Part shown: in pieces, positions 10,016-20,954 of the stretch
How the letters are laid out: every line of letters begins with the position of its first letter
Position numbering within the stretch: position 1 is the stretch's first letter
Assembly (NCBI GenBank): GCA_037355855.1
Contig: CM074764.1
Location: 4,402,001 to 4,466,000, forward strand
Origin: Pseudo-nitzschia pungens
Lineage: Eukaryota > Bacillariophyta > Bacillariophyceae > Bacillariales > Bacillariaceae
Direction: 5' to 3'
Length of the DNA stretch: 64,000 nt
Notes under the pieces: generated by a model
The model's database searches: none
Told to the model about the DNA's origin: nothing
The model's input: the letters and a program-made list of their open reading frames with translations, nothing else
Program-made: the position numbers and the translations under genes

Positions 10016-12353
10016 ATGGCCAAGCAAACCAGAAGTCAAGCCGCCGCAGCTGCTGCTGCCGCCGACACTCCCCCAACTGGAGTCGCCGCTGGAGTCGCCG
10101 CTGGAGCCGGCGCTCCTGGAGCTGTCCCTGTAACATGTTAATGTTACGATCCTACGAAAGTATCTAAATGATTATTGAATCCCGCATGTACTCCAATATA
10201 TGTGATATTCATGTATGTATGCTTGGTATATATATATACAAGGGATACTGACAAGTATCAAGATAAATATCGAGAGTCTTATGACTCGCTGATAATCTTC
10301 GCTCATTCATCCCATACTCAAGGAATCATTCCCATCTCGTAAAGTATTCAACCATTCACAATTTTATAATTATTCTTTATTAAAATACCTCTATCGCGTA
10401 CCACTCCATCTAATTCTACCCTAGAGTGTTACAGTCCCTGGAGCCGGCGCTGTCCCTGGAGCCGGCGCTCCTCCACATGGAGTCAGCGCCACTGGAGCTG
10501 TCCCTGGAGCCAGCGCTTCCCCAGCTGGAATTGCTGTCGCCGCCGTCGTTGGAGCCTCCCCTGCTGGAGCACCTACAGGAGTCCCTCCTGTTGCTCCTGC
10601 TGTCTTTGGAGTCTCCAGGATCCAACAAGAACCCAACCTCGACATCCAACCATGATCTGAGATGATCCTGCTTGCTGTTGCTGAAGAACTGAGAGCAATG
10701 CGCAACGAGAATGCAGCTCGGATTGCTGCTGACGCTTCTGCTGCCGCCGCTTGTGCTCCTGCTCCTGTTGTCGCTCCTGCTCCTGCAGGGGCTAGCCCTG
10801 CTGCTGCTGCTGCTGCTGCCGCCACTCGTGCTCGTGCTCCTGCTGCCGCTCCTGCACCTGCAGGAGCTAGTCCTGATATCCTCCAAGCTCACGCCACAGC
10901 CCAGGCTAATGGAGGCATCTCTGGGTACAAGAATGGAGCAAAGCTCAGCTCAAAGGAGTTAGATCTCCACAAGATCCTTACTGGTTTCAGCAACAGCGAT
11001 ACAGCGGACGAGTTATTCCGGAACGGCCTAAGCAGCATCCAGGCGATCCAACAGCTCTCTGCCAAGGAGCTTCCCAAGTACCTCCGTGATTACAATGGAG
11101 ACCGTCATCCAATGTGTCCCCACCATGAACAAGTATTCATCGGACTTTCCTTCAGACAGTCCTTTAAGCTTCTTTCAGAATGGATCCGCTACCAACCACT
11201 CATTGGTATCAAGCCTACAGCCAATACTTGGCTCAATGATCCCCTTGCAGCCGACCGAACGCGCCAGCGTCTACATGAAATGCAGACCGCCGACAAGGAG
11301 ACAGTACCAGCATCCACTACTCCGCCGAAGCTCTCCAACCTTGACAACTTCCGTCAGTGGGAAGAAAACTTCCGTCAGTTCCTCCGCTTCCAGTACAATG
11401 AACAAGGATTCCCTCTATCATATGTTATTCGTCCGAAGGAGCAAGAGGCGGTGACTGCAGCTCAGAGATCCGCCACTGTTGGGAAGGACGGGACTTTTTC
11501 CAATTGGATGGACTACAACGTTTGGTGTGCCACGCTCGAAGGCCCGCAGTTTGTCACTGACAACCACGACGTTTGGGTGCTGCTCTGTAACGCAATTCGT
11601 GATGGACCTGGCTGGGCTTACACTCGAAGGTACAAGGACGCGAAGAATCCGACTGGGAACGCCCGAGCCGCTTTCCTAACTCTCTACGAGAACGCCTTCT
11701 CTGAAACTAACGTCGCGGCTATCCTTGACAAGGTCCGTACCGGCATGTACACCTCCCGATATACAGGAGACTCTCGCACCTACAATTTTGAGAAGCACTG
11801 CAGGACTTGGCTGAATTTTCAGACTACGCTCATCAACCACGACAAGTTGCCCGACGAGCAAGACTTCACCATGAATTTCATCCACAGCATCCAAGATGAA
11901 CGCTTTGAGAATCCCAAGATCCAAATTCTGCAAAGTGACAAGTACATCGAGGACTTCAACGAGTGCATCTCGTTCTTCAAGAAGTGCCTTGGCATACGAA
12001 AGATGGGTGCAGCTTCGACCAAGAGAGCGTGAAGCATCTCCTCTGTACACCAAGGTGGTGGCAATCAAGGAAGCAGCAAGGGCGGATTGTACAGCGGGAA
12101 GGTTGAGGACAAGATGTATCCCTATGAAGTTTACAAGACCTTCTCCAAGGAACAACGAAAGCAGTTGTACGACCTCCGTCAGAAGAAGAAGCCTCGAACT
12201 ATTCAGTCCACAAGTTCGAACCATACCACGCCTGCTGCCTCCACGAACGAGACCCAAGGCGCAGGGAACAGTTTTGGGCCCAAGGGGCGCAGAAAGGGCA
12301 AGAACAAGAGCAAGGGCAACGGCTCGAACCAAGGACAGACCCCCAAGAACTGA
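10016..12353 (+). pseudogene. Gag of copia element 1, broken
   Basis: Starts MAKQTRSQ at 10016, followed by an Ala/Pro/Gly-rich segment. A solo LTR (10129-10433) with its duplicated GTCCC interrupts it. Removing insert plus duplication (310 bp) restores the same frame. Two premature stops follow, TGA 10653 and TGA 12030. In element 2 both are CGA. The conserved capsid-like part covers about 10950-12000 (SGFSNSDTADELFRNGL, FRQWEENFRQFLRFQYNEQ). The C-terminus is a Gln/Lys/Ser/Gly-rich basic tail with no CCHC zinc knuckle. Gag normally forms the virus-like particle. The natural stop is TGA 12351, after which pol continues in the same frame. Confidence 0.85.
10129..10433 (+). mobile_element. Solo LTR (305 bp) of a second LTR family, inside gag
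   Basis: Begins TGTAACATGTTAATG and ends CTAGAGTGTTACA. It is flanked by a perfect 5-bp duplication, GTCCC (10124-10128 and 10434-10438). Its termini and a central TATATATATATACAAGG block match the LTR at 34063-34388, while the middle is diverged. A lone LTR with target duplications is what LTR-LTR recombination leaves behind. Confidence 0.92.
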
Positions 12354-12395
12354 ACCAACGGCCGGTGCCCGAAACTGAGTAGGGTAGGCCGGCTG
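12351..12395 (+). promoter_or_regulatory. Gag stop UGA with downstream stem-loop: candidate readthrough site (element 1)
   Basis: The codon before the stop is AAC and the next is ACC. The frame stays open from 12354 into pol without another stop. A stem CGGCCGG (12359-12365) pairs with CCGGCTG (12389-12395, one G-U). The loop is 23 nt and differs in sequence from that of element 2 at a few bases, while the stem is unchanged. Zero-frame stop readthrough with a downstream structure is known for gammaretroviral gag-pol. Here it is an inference. Confidence 0.5.
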
Positions 12396-15300
12396 CTGTA
12401 CCAGATGGATCTGCCACGCGCGCGCCCCCCACCTAGTCCTGAGGGGCAATGCGAGTTGGACAGCCACGCTGATACGACTGCCGCCGGTTCCAATATGATC
12501 TTGATTGAAGACCAAGTTGTCAGTCACGTCGATGTTCATCCTTTTTCGCCTGAGCTCGAGCCTATCAAGAACATTCCTATTGGGACCTGTGTTACCGCTT
12601 ACACAGTGCCCAACGGGAAAGTTTGGTTGATTTATTTCCACGAAGCACTGTATTTTGGCGACAAGTTGTCCCACAGCTTGATTTGTCCGAATCAGATACG
12701 GGACTGCCATCCCAGTCGTGTCAATGAGGCGCCCCGTCAATATGACCACAAATCCAGTCACTCCATCCATATTGACAATACCGATCCTGAAGATCCCCAT
12801 GCGGGACACGTCCTTGACATCAAGCTTATGCTTGATGGGGTCGTGTCCTATTTCCCTTCCTGCAAGCCAACCAAGCATGAGATGGCTACATGCGATCATG
12901 TTGTTGCAACCCGAGACTTCCCTTGGGACCCGAAGAGCAAGAAGTTCGAGCAAGCCGAAGAAGCTATTGACGGCTCTCATCCGTTGAATCCTACGGTGTC
13001 TGTCCTTCGCGCGGAGATGCCCATCGCGTCCGCGCCGACCAAGCAGTCCAAGAAGTCCAACAAGCACAAGTTGGAGCCCGTCGAAACACGGTCCAACTTC
13101 AGTCCCCAGTTGTACGACAAGTCTCTTCGGAGCGACGAGCTGATCCTACCACGGCATGATTGCTATGAGAAGTACAAGCTGCGGAGCCTCCAGCAACTCT
13201 GTACCCGCCGTGATCTGACCCCATGTGCGATCGCATCTGACTCCCGTTTGGATGCGCGGCTTTCTTCTCTCTTTTCGGGCGATTCCTTGAAGACTTGCGG
13301 GGACGATGATGTAGACGAGGATGCAGCAGTACCAAGTCTTACAATCAACGCCATGCATACCCCGTTGTACGAGCGCGCCTACACCGATGGACGCGAGCGC
13401 TTGGATCCCCGTTGTAGAGAGGATTCTCCTGTCTGCCTGTCATCCGTTTACAAGCATGTTCGATGGGACGACGATGCAGTCGACCCTGTCGATCCCGAGC
13501 TCGACACCATCTCCAGACGTGCCAAGTGGGGCCCGACGATTGACACCGAACGCTACTGCAAGATTGACTCCGACCGTCTGTCCAAGATCTGGGATGTATC
13601 TCCGAGAAGGGCTGCGGACACCCTTCGAGTCACGATGCAGAAAGGATTTCGGAATCCACGACATCCCCTCGTTCGCCGTCTGCCAACGCAGAGCTTCAGA
13701 AACAAGCGCATTGCGGCTGGCAAATGGTATACCGACACCTGGATGGCAAAGGTCCCAAGTATCATGCGACAAGATTCAGCCGCCCAAGTTTTCAGTAATG
13801 GTAAGGGCTATGATGAGTTCATACCTATACAGGGCAAGAAACAAGCGTATGAGGGACTGAAGATTTTCATCCACGATGTCGGCATCCCCGAGCATTTGAT
13901 ATCCGATGGCGCTCGAGAGCAAGGAGCCCCTGGGACTTACAAGACTCCATGGAATAAGGTTGTCAGCAAGAACCATATCCACCAGACCTTTATCCAGCCA
14001 AGATGTCCCTTCCAGAACCGCGCGGAGCTCAGCATCGGCCATATCAGCAGAAGTATACGCAAGAAGATGGCCCGGAAGCGATCCCCCAAGCGCCTGTGGG
14101 CTTTCTGTGGGGAGCTTGTTGCTGCAATCCGCCAACGCACAGCTAATCCTACGACGATGGGCCGAACGCCGTTCGAAATTGTACATGGGTACATGCCTGA
14201 TATATCTCTGTACCAAGCCCATGAATGGTATGATTTCGTCTATTGGGTTGATCTCTCTGATGGGACTGAAAAACTGGGACGGTGGCTTGGCCCGTGCGGT
14301 GATCGATTCGGAGGCGGGGACTGCCACTGGATTCTGAACGAGGCAGCCATGCCGGTAAGCACTAACACAGTCCGTGCTGTTACTGAAGAAGAATGGCGTT
14401 CCCATGACGTCAAGCGCTATATGGACTCATTTGACCAAGCAGTGGAATCCAAGATCGGGGACAAAGTGGAGGATAACGACGCAAAGTTCCAAGATACGTA
14501 CCCTGATCCCCCTGCGGAGTTATTTGAAGGACACCAAGAAAGGTGGGAGCTCGCCGAGCCGGAAGCTTCCATTCCAGATATTGACGATCTCATACCTGAT
14601 GGGGATGACTATGATGAGTATATTGGTAACAATGCGACGAACGACTATGGTGTGTTGTGAAGAGTCGTACTGCTGATCTTAATGGCAATCCGATTGGCAA
14701 GAGGAATGATAACCCTATCCTTGATACCAGAATGTATGATCTGCAGTTTCCGGATGGTTCCGTCGAGCAGTACACCGCCAATATTGTTGCTGAGAGTATG
14801 TACAGCGAGATCGACGACGATGGACGCATGTTTTCTCTACTGGACGAGATTATCGATCACGAGAAGGATGGATCCGCCGTCAGGAAGCAAGACGCGACGA
14901 TCATCAACAAGTATGGTCGCAAAGTCCCCAAGCCCACCACGAAGGGATGCCGATTGCTCGTCAGTTGGAAAGACGGAACCGAATCCTGGTGTAAGTTGAG
15001 CGATCTGAAAGAGTCCTTTCCTGTGCAGACCGCAGAATATGCCATATCTGCCAAGATTTCAGATCAGCCAGCATTCCGATGGTGGATTCACCATGTACTA
15101 CGAAGGAAGAAGCGAATCCTCAAGGCCACCAAGCGAAACAAGTACTGGGATAGGACCCACAAGTTTGGAGTTGAGTTACCCCATTCTATTCCTGAAGCTC
15201 TCGCCATCGACCGAAAGACAGGGACCGACTATTGGGAGAAGGCGATTGCGAAGGAGATGAGGAACAACGAGATGGCGTTCGAGTTCGATCCAAGCTACAC

Positions 15301-16885
15301 CGTCGAAGGGCTCAAGGCCGACGGTTTCAGCAAGATCATTACCCATATGATATTCGACGTCAAGTTGGGATCCCTCACCAGAAAGGCTAGATTAGTCGCC
15401 GATGGCCATAAGGTACAAGCGACAGCCAAGGAGCACACTTTCAGCAGTGTACCAAGCAGAGATTCAGTCCGTATCTTCTTCCTGTTGGCAGCCCTGAACA
15501 ATTTGGACGTACTGTCTGCGGACATCCAGAACGCCTATCTTACAGCGCCGATCAAGAAGAAGTATTATTTAGTTGCACGAGCTGAAGATGGTTTTCCCCC
15601 GTACTTGGTAGGTCAGGTATGTAAGATCGTTCGAGCACTGTATGGACTTCCTGTTGCAGGCGCATCGTTCCGATCCTATTTAACCAAGCACCTACGAACG
15701 CTAGGATATCAACCCTGTAAAGCTGATCCTGATGTTCATATGCGAGTGGAGACGCGGAAGGACGGTTCTAGGTACTGGGCTTACTTGATTGCATACGTCG
15801 ACGATATTATCTGTTGCAGTGAGGACCCACGACGGCAGTTGGAAAGTATCGAGCAGCGCTTCACGTTAAAGGACGGGACTATAGAAGTTCCAACCTTGTA
15901 TTTGGGCGCTGATATTCATTCGCATGTGGTTAAAGACGACCCAATCCCCAAGTGGGCGATGTCCTCCAAGAAATATGCCAAGAAAGCCATCGACGCGGTA
16001 GGAAAGGAGCTTGGCACCAAGCAGTACGGTTACAAGTACCTTCCGAACAAGGTGTCGACCCCGTTGACATCAGATTATCGTCCAGAAGTTGATGTAACCA
16101 CCGAATTGGATCCAAGCAAGCAGAACTACTACCAGGGCCTGATTGGTGTCTTGAGGTGGTTGTGCGAACTTGGAAGACTGGATTTGGTCATGCCTGTATC
16201 TCTTATGTCCAGGTACCTAGCCCAAGCAAGAACAGGGCATTTGAATCAAGTATTGCACATGTTCGCTTATCTCAAGGCGCATGCACGATCCAAGTTAGTA
16301 TTTGACGAGACGCGTCCTGAAGTGGATGAGTCTAGATTCCCCAACTGCGACTGGAGCGAGTTTTATCCAGATGCCAAGGAGGTGTTGTCGCCGGATGCTC
16401 CTGAACCCCTTGGGAAAGCAGTTATCATGAGCTGTTTTGTTGATGCGGATCATGCCGGATGCAAAGCAACAAGAAGATCCCATACAGGAATTATTATATT
16501 CCTGAACAGGGCCCCCATCCTGTGATTCAGCAAACGCCAGACCACTGTCGAGACTTCAACCTTTGGATCTGAGATTGTTGCGCTTCGAATTGCCATTGAA
16601 CTGATTGAAGGACTCAGATACAAGCTCCGGATGATGGGCGTTCCTATTGAAGGCCCTACCAATGTGTATTGTGACAACGAGTCTGTTGTTAAGAACACAA
16701 CCAGACCAGAGAGCCCTTGCAACAAGAAACATAACAGCGTTGCTTACCACAAGGCACGCGAGTCTATTGCTGCTGGGACAATTCGAATTGCAAAGGAGCC
16801 TGGCGAGACCAATATTGCTGACTTGTTCACCAAGCTGCTGAATGGTCCCATGTTGAAGAGCCACTGTGAGCGCTGCATGTGGTAG
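12354..16885 (+). pseudogene. Pol of copia element 1 (protease, integrase, RT, RNase H), broken
   Basis: Reads through from gag in frame; the first Met is at 12405. The aspartic protease motif ELDSHADT lies near 12453. The integrase catalytic residues are in WYTDTW, ISDGAR and QNRAEL (about 13730-14030). The RT (about 15290-15960) has LSADIQNAYLTAP and an intact YVDD (Asp codon 15800). RNase H (16430-16885) has VDADHAG, TSTFGSE and YCDNES. A 16-bp deletion at 14634/14635 shifts the frame, giving an early stop ending at 14660. The C-terminal part then continues in the new frame to TGA 16523, a TGG in element 2, and beyond to the real stop at 16885. Polyprotein function (processing, reverse transcription, integration) is that of the family. 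Confidence 0.88.
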
Positions 16886-17583
16886 GAGCTGTTAGCTGCA
16901 TTATTTGGGATACCTTTGGTCCCTGACAAGCAGCTCGGACGCAACGATTTTGATTTTCGGAACCAGCCAATTTTGATTTCGATTTTCGGAAGCAGTCAAT
17001 TTCAAGTTTTTCGGAAGCAGTCGATTTCAAGTTTTTCGGATCGCAGTCGACAGCAGATTTCGATTCGATTACGAGTTATTCTTTCGATTACGGATTTGGT
17101 TTCGATTACGCAATGTTTCGGACGCGATGTTTCGGAAGCAACAAATTCTTCGGACGCCACGGATTTCGATTCCGATTTCGATTGCAACCTTTTTGGACGC
17201 GGCCTCAATTTCGATCCGACCTTATCTTGTGTTATATGTTGGGAGTCTCCAGTACACCGGTTCCGGGGACTATAAACGTGAAAGACAATAGGCCGATTGA
17301 TATGTCCTTATATGTGTTAAGGAATCGGACCAAGGGCAAAATGTCCTCCGGTCCACACCCCTTTTTTTTCTACCATAAATTGGCCGGGCCTCTGATAGGG
17401 AACTGCAATATTTGATGCAGTTTGATCTCTGACAAGTTATATGGAAGCATCCCTGAATCTGTTATGATCCATCCAAGTGTCCTGGTACAACAAGCAAGCG
17501 TATTGGTGTTCCCCTAGGAGTATCTGTTTCCGGGGACTGGTATAGTTGCTCAGTACAGGATTACTGGCATGAATCACGGGGAC
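16886..17583 (+). other. 3' untranslated region of copia element 1
   Basis: Rich in imperfect (T)TTCGATTTCGGA-type repeats (16940-17215), followed by blocks shared with elements 2 and the chimera: GGGAGTCTCC-GTACA, CGGTTCCGGGGAC, ggccgggcctctgatag. The last bases before the LTR are cacggggac, a weak polypurine tract. Confidence 0.6.
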
Positions 17584-18001
17584 TATGAAGATATTCATGG
17601 TGCTATGGACTGTGCTAAAGGCTCATGTGTAGGAGAGTGTACTGGGGCTACAGGCAGCAGCACCCAGTAGCTGACTAACAGGTGCTGAGCTGAGTGCTGA
17701 GCTGTGTGCTAATTGGTAGCATACAGGCTTAGCAACAGGCTTAGCAACAGGCTTAGCAGCAGGCTTAGCAGCAGGCTTCGCAACAGACCTATATCCTGCT
17801 TAGTATGGATGTACGATTTGTACCAATCGTACGTACCCCGAGTAAAGCACCTGTTATGGTGTAGCTAAATGCTACAGGGTTAGGGTTGCTAATGCTACGA
17901 GATACTGAAAGATGCTAACCTACCATGATACCATGCTAAGATACTATGCTACCGCCGGGATCGGGTCATTGGTGTATAATATGTACCATGACCGGATACC
18001 C
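17584..18001 (+). repeat. Truncated 3' LTR of copia element 1
   Basis: Matches the first 540 or so bases of the 5' LTR but has only five 12-bp units instead of 13, and lacks the tgctagcagaagtt segment. Similarity ends at 18001, where sequence of unknown origin begins. Confidence 0.85.
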
Positions 18002-18558
18002 ACAATTTGCGCGAAGCGCATTTTGTCCGACGTTCCAATGTTCCAGTACTAAAAATACATAGATTTCTACACTCATTTACCATGCGATATCTCGCTCCCT
18101 TCTACACCCCCAATCACAATACCAGGACCTATATGTATTAACCAAGACCTCCGCTCTTCGTTTCTGCTATAAGTTCAGTTGCTTGCTGCTTTGTTCAGTT
18201 GCTTTGGTTGCCTTCACCATGGTCCTCGGTCGATTCAATTCAGCAACAGCAGCAGCAGCAGCAAACCGACACATAATTTTCTACAGCACCTCCAGTACCA
18301 ATTCTACAGCAATTCAAAAATAATACTGTTGCCGTCTTACGTAAGGTTACTGCTTCGATCTGTTTCCAAGCTCCATCCTCAAGGCCCTTAAGTATATCTT
18401 ATACTTAATGTTCTACATTGTTTCCAAGCTTCCTAAGTGATTCCCACTTAACGTTCTACATTCTTCAAGGTTCCTTGCTAAGTCGCCTAAGTCTTTTCAA
18501 GGTGTAGTTCACGAACAGCCCCTTCCACTGTAGGAATATTTCTACAAGAAATTCCAGC
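18002..18558. other. No gene seen; short CAG run
   Basis: Includes a (CAG)n stretch at 18240-18263. It may be the beginning of the element whose tandem repeats and 3' end follow at 18559 and 29163-30186. The link is not proven. Confidence 0.35.
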
Positions 18559-19061
18559 TGTCATCTGTTTTCAAGTCCATTGCCCTGCTGGACCATATGT
18601 GTTTTGCTTATGGTCCTACTGTTTTTTGACCCAAGCCCCACAGCCACTAAGTACAGTTTGCTTAAGGCTCCACCACCTACATAACCCTCTCAGGTGTACA
18701 GTATAAATGTCATCTGTTTTCAAGTCTACTGCCCTGCTGGACCATAAGTTTTTCGCTTATGGTCCTACTATTTTTTGACCCAAGCCCCAAAGCCACTAAG
18801 TACAGTTCGCTTAAGGCTCCACCACCTACATAACCCTCTCAGGTGTACAGTATAAATGTCATCTGTTTTCAAGTCTACTGCCCTGATGGACCATAAGTGT
18901 TTTCGCTCAAGGTCCTACTGTCTTCTTACCCAAGCCCCAAAGCCACTAAGTACAGTTTGCTTAAGGCTCTTCTACCTACATATACCTCTCAGATGCATTC
19001 TTCAACTGTCATCTGTTTTCAAGTCTACTGCCCTGATGGACCATAAGTGTTTTCGCTCAAG
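18559..19061 (+). repeat. 149-bp tandem repeat, left part (split by copia element 2)
   Basis: TGTCATCTGTTTTCAAGTC recurs at 18559, 18709, 18857 and 19007. After the insertion it recurs at 29262, which is 150 bp further once the insert and one copy of its 4-bp target duplication are removed. Units contain GACCATAAGTGTTTTCGCT, a CCCAAGCCCCAAAGCC block and CTACATA-CCCTCTCAGGTG. At least six copies counting both sides. Confidence 0.9.
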
Positions 19062-20035
19062 TATGAAGATATTCAAGGTGGTGCTATGATCTGTGCTAAG
19101 GCTCCTGTGTAGAAGGGCTACTGGGTCTACAGACAGCAACATCCAGTAGCTGACTAACAGGTGCTGAGTTGAGTGCTAGGCTGTGTGCTAATTGGTAGCA
19201 TACAGGCTTAGCAACAGGCTTAGCAACAGGCTTAGCAACAGGCTTAGCAACAGGCTTAGCAACAGGCTTAGCAACAGGCTTAGCAACAGGCTTAGCAACA
19301 GGCTTAGCAGCAGGCTTAGCAGCAGGCTTAGCAGCAGACCTATCCTGTCTAGTATTGCTAGCAGAGTTTACTAGGGTCGCCGCGTACGATTTGTAACAAT
19401 TGTACGTACCCCGAGTAAAGCACCTTTTCAGGGTGTAGCTAAATGCTACAGGGTTAGGGTTGCTAATGCTACGAGATACTGATGGTGCTACATACCATAA
19501 TATCATGCTAAGATACTATGCTACCACCGGGGTCGGATCATTGGTGTATAATATATACCATGACCGCATACCCGGCCCAAACAGTTACCCAACGCGCTAG
19601 CACACGATTCGGTCTAATTAATCGGAGATACCTACGATACTCCGATACGGTACGCTACTCGTAGGATACAGTACCAGAGCTACAGGAGTTCTGTTATTAT
19701 ACGAGTTAGCGAGTTAGCGAATCGATGTCACGATACACGATACAGAGCTGAGCGCTTTGGCTCAGCTCCCTTTTATTCACTCTTTTCTTTATACTCTAAA
19801 ATAAACACACCTATCATGCCCTCCTTTCGATCGATTCCGATGTATCTCTAGGGAAGTGCTTTGTATTGCTTGAGCGTATGCAATAGACCTTGAACAGTCC
19901 ACTGTAGACTCACGATTTGCCAGGACTTTACGTATTGTTATTGTTAAGGCTTCCCCTTATTTACAGACCAGTATGAAATAGTTTATATCTACGATTAATT
20001 TCCCCGAAGATCGCTGACGAGCGAATATCAACACA
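19062..20035 (+). repeat. 5' LTR of copia element 2
   Basis: 974 bp, TATGAAGATATTCAAGG to ATATCAACACA. It has 11 units of AGGCTTAGCAAC/AGC. A TATA-like TATAATATATA begins at 19547 and AATAAA is at 19800-19805, about 250 bp downstream. This suggests U3, R and U5 in that order. Confidence 0.9.
19547..19557 (+). promoter_or_regulatory. Probable TATA box in the LTR
   Basis: TATAATATATA sits between half-sites TCATTGGTG and ACCATGACC, which can pair, so the TATA box lies in a hairpin loop. The arrangement is kept in all three copia copies of this family. Promoter function is inferred from position upstream of AATAAA. Confidence 0.45.
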
Positions 20036-20954
20036 GTTTATCAGACCCACGGCTCGACCCACTACTACGAACCGGGACGCCGGCTAGAGCGCGTGATGAA
20101 ACCCAGCTGGCTGATCACCACTGGCATCCATGCCTTCACTTGGATGTAAAACCACCTCAGCTGTAACTGGACCAGTAGCTGACATCGCGAGATCCCTGAT
20201 GTTAATGGGGAGCCCTTCCCTAGACCCGCGAAACGACCGGAGCCCACACATCCACCTCTGGGGCCTGTTTATACAGTAGATGAGCATCATGGTGGCTCCA
20301 TGGAGGCTCAGTCCGGTGGGGAAGGAGCAAGACGGACGTGGAGAAAGCAACGTCCATGATTCCCTGTTATTTTACAGGATTCAAGGGGACGTTTGCCAAC
20401 GGATGGAGCCACACTGGAAAAAGAGAAGGCTTTCGTGGAGACAGACCACCACGCGCTTTCCAGTGAGAACAATGTCCAGCGGACAAGGACATGACGTCAG
20501 GACCATCCATAAATGAGGCGCAGACAACCTCAACGAGGCGCAGACAACCTCGAACCTGCTATACCATCGATTTTGATTTTAGCCAAGGGAATTTGGAATC
20601 AGACAAGCCAAGAACCCTGAGATCTGTCATATCTCAGAATCAAATCGATTGGTCCAGAGCAGAGCAGAAAGACCGATAGAATTCTTCTCTTTTGGTCGTA
20701 ACCAACCATCGTCGGCGCAGACAACCGACGTAACCCACTGCCAATACGCATCGATCGACACCGACCATCGATTCGGATGTTCTTCTTTTCCAATGACGGC
20801 AACGCGGAATCGACACGTAGCCCCCCTCCTTTTTTTTCTTTTGGTTGACGACGATACAGAACCTTCGATCGACAACTTGGATGGAGACAGTCCCCACCAC
20901 AAAAGAATTTGGTTCAGAAACTGAAGCAAATTAGGTAATCAAAGCAAGACAACC
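20036..20954 (+). other. Leader of copia element 2
   Basis: Begins GTTTATCAGACCCAC directly after the LTR. Homologous to 9242-10015. No conserved frame; short frames differ between copies. Confidence 0.6.

Larger units (their letters stand above)
8267..18001 (+). mobile_element. Ty1/copia retrotransposon, element 1 (decayed, 3' LTR truncated)
   Basis: Order: 5' LTR 8267-9241, leader 9242-10015, gag 10016-12353, pol 12354-16885, 3' untranslated part 16886-17583, partial 3' LTR 17584-18001. Domain order protease, integrase, reverse transcriptase, RNase H is that of Ty1/copia. Damage: a solo LTR of another family in gag, stops TGA 10653, TGA 12030 and TGA 16523, and a 16-bp deletion at 14634/14635 relative to element 2. 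The 3' LTR breaks off at 18001 into unrelated sequence, so no target duplication can be read. It inserted into the 181-bp tandem repeat. Confidence 0.9.

Noticed and set aside
11676..13067. Long minus-strand frame across gag/pol of element 1
   Set aside because: Antisense shadow; the plus-strand frame has protease motifs and a homologous copy in element 2.
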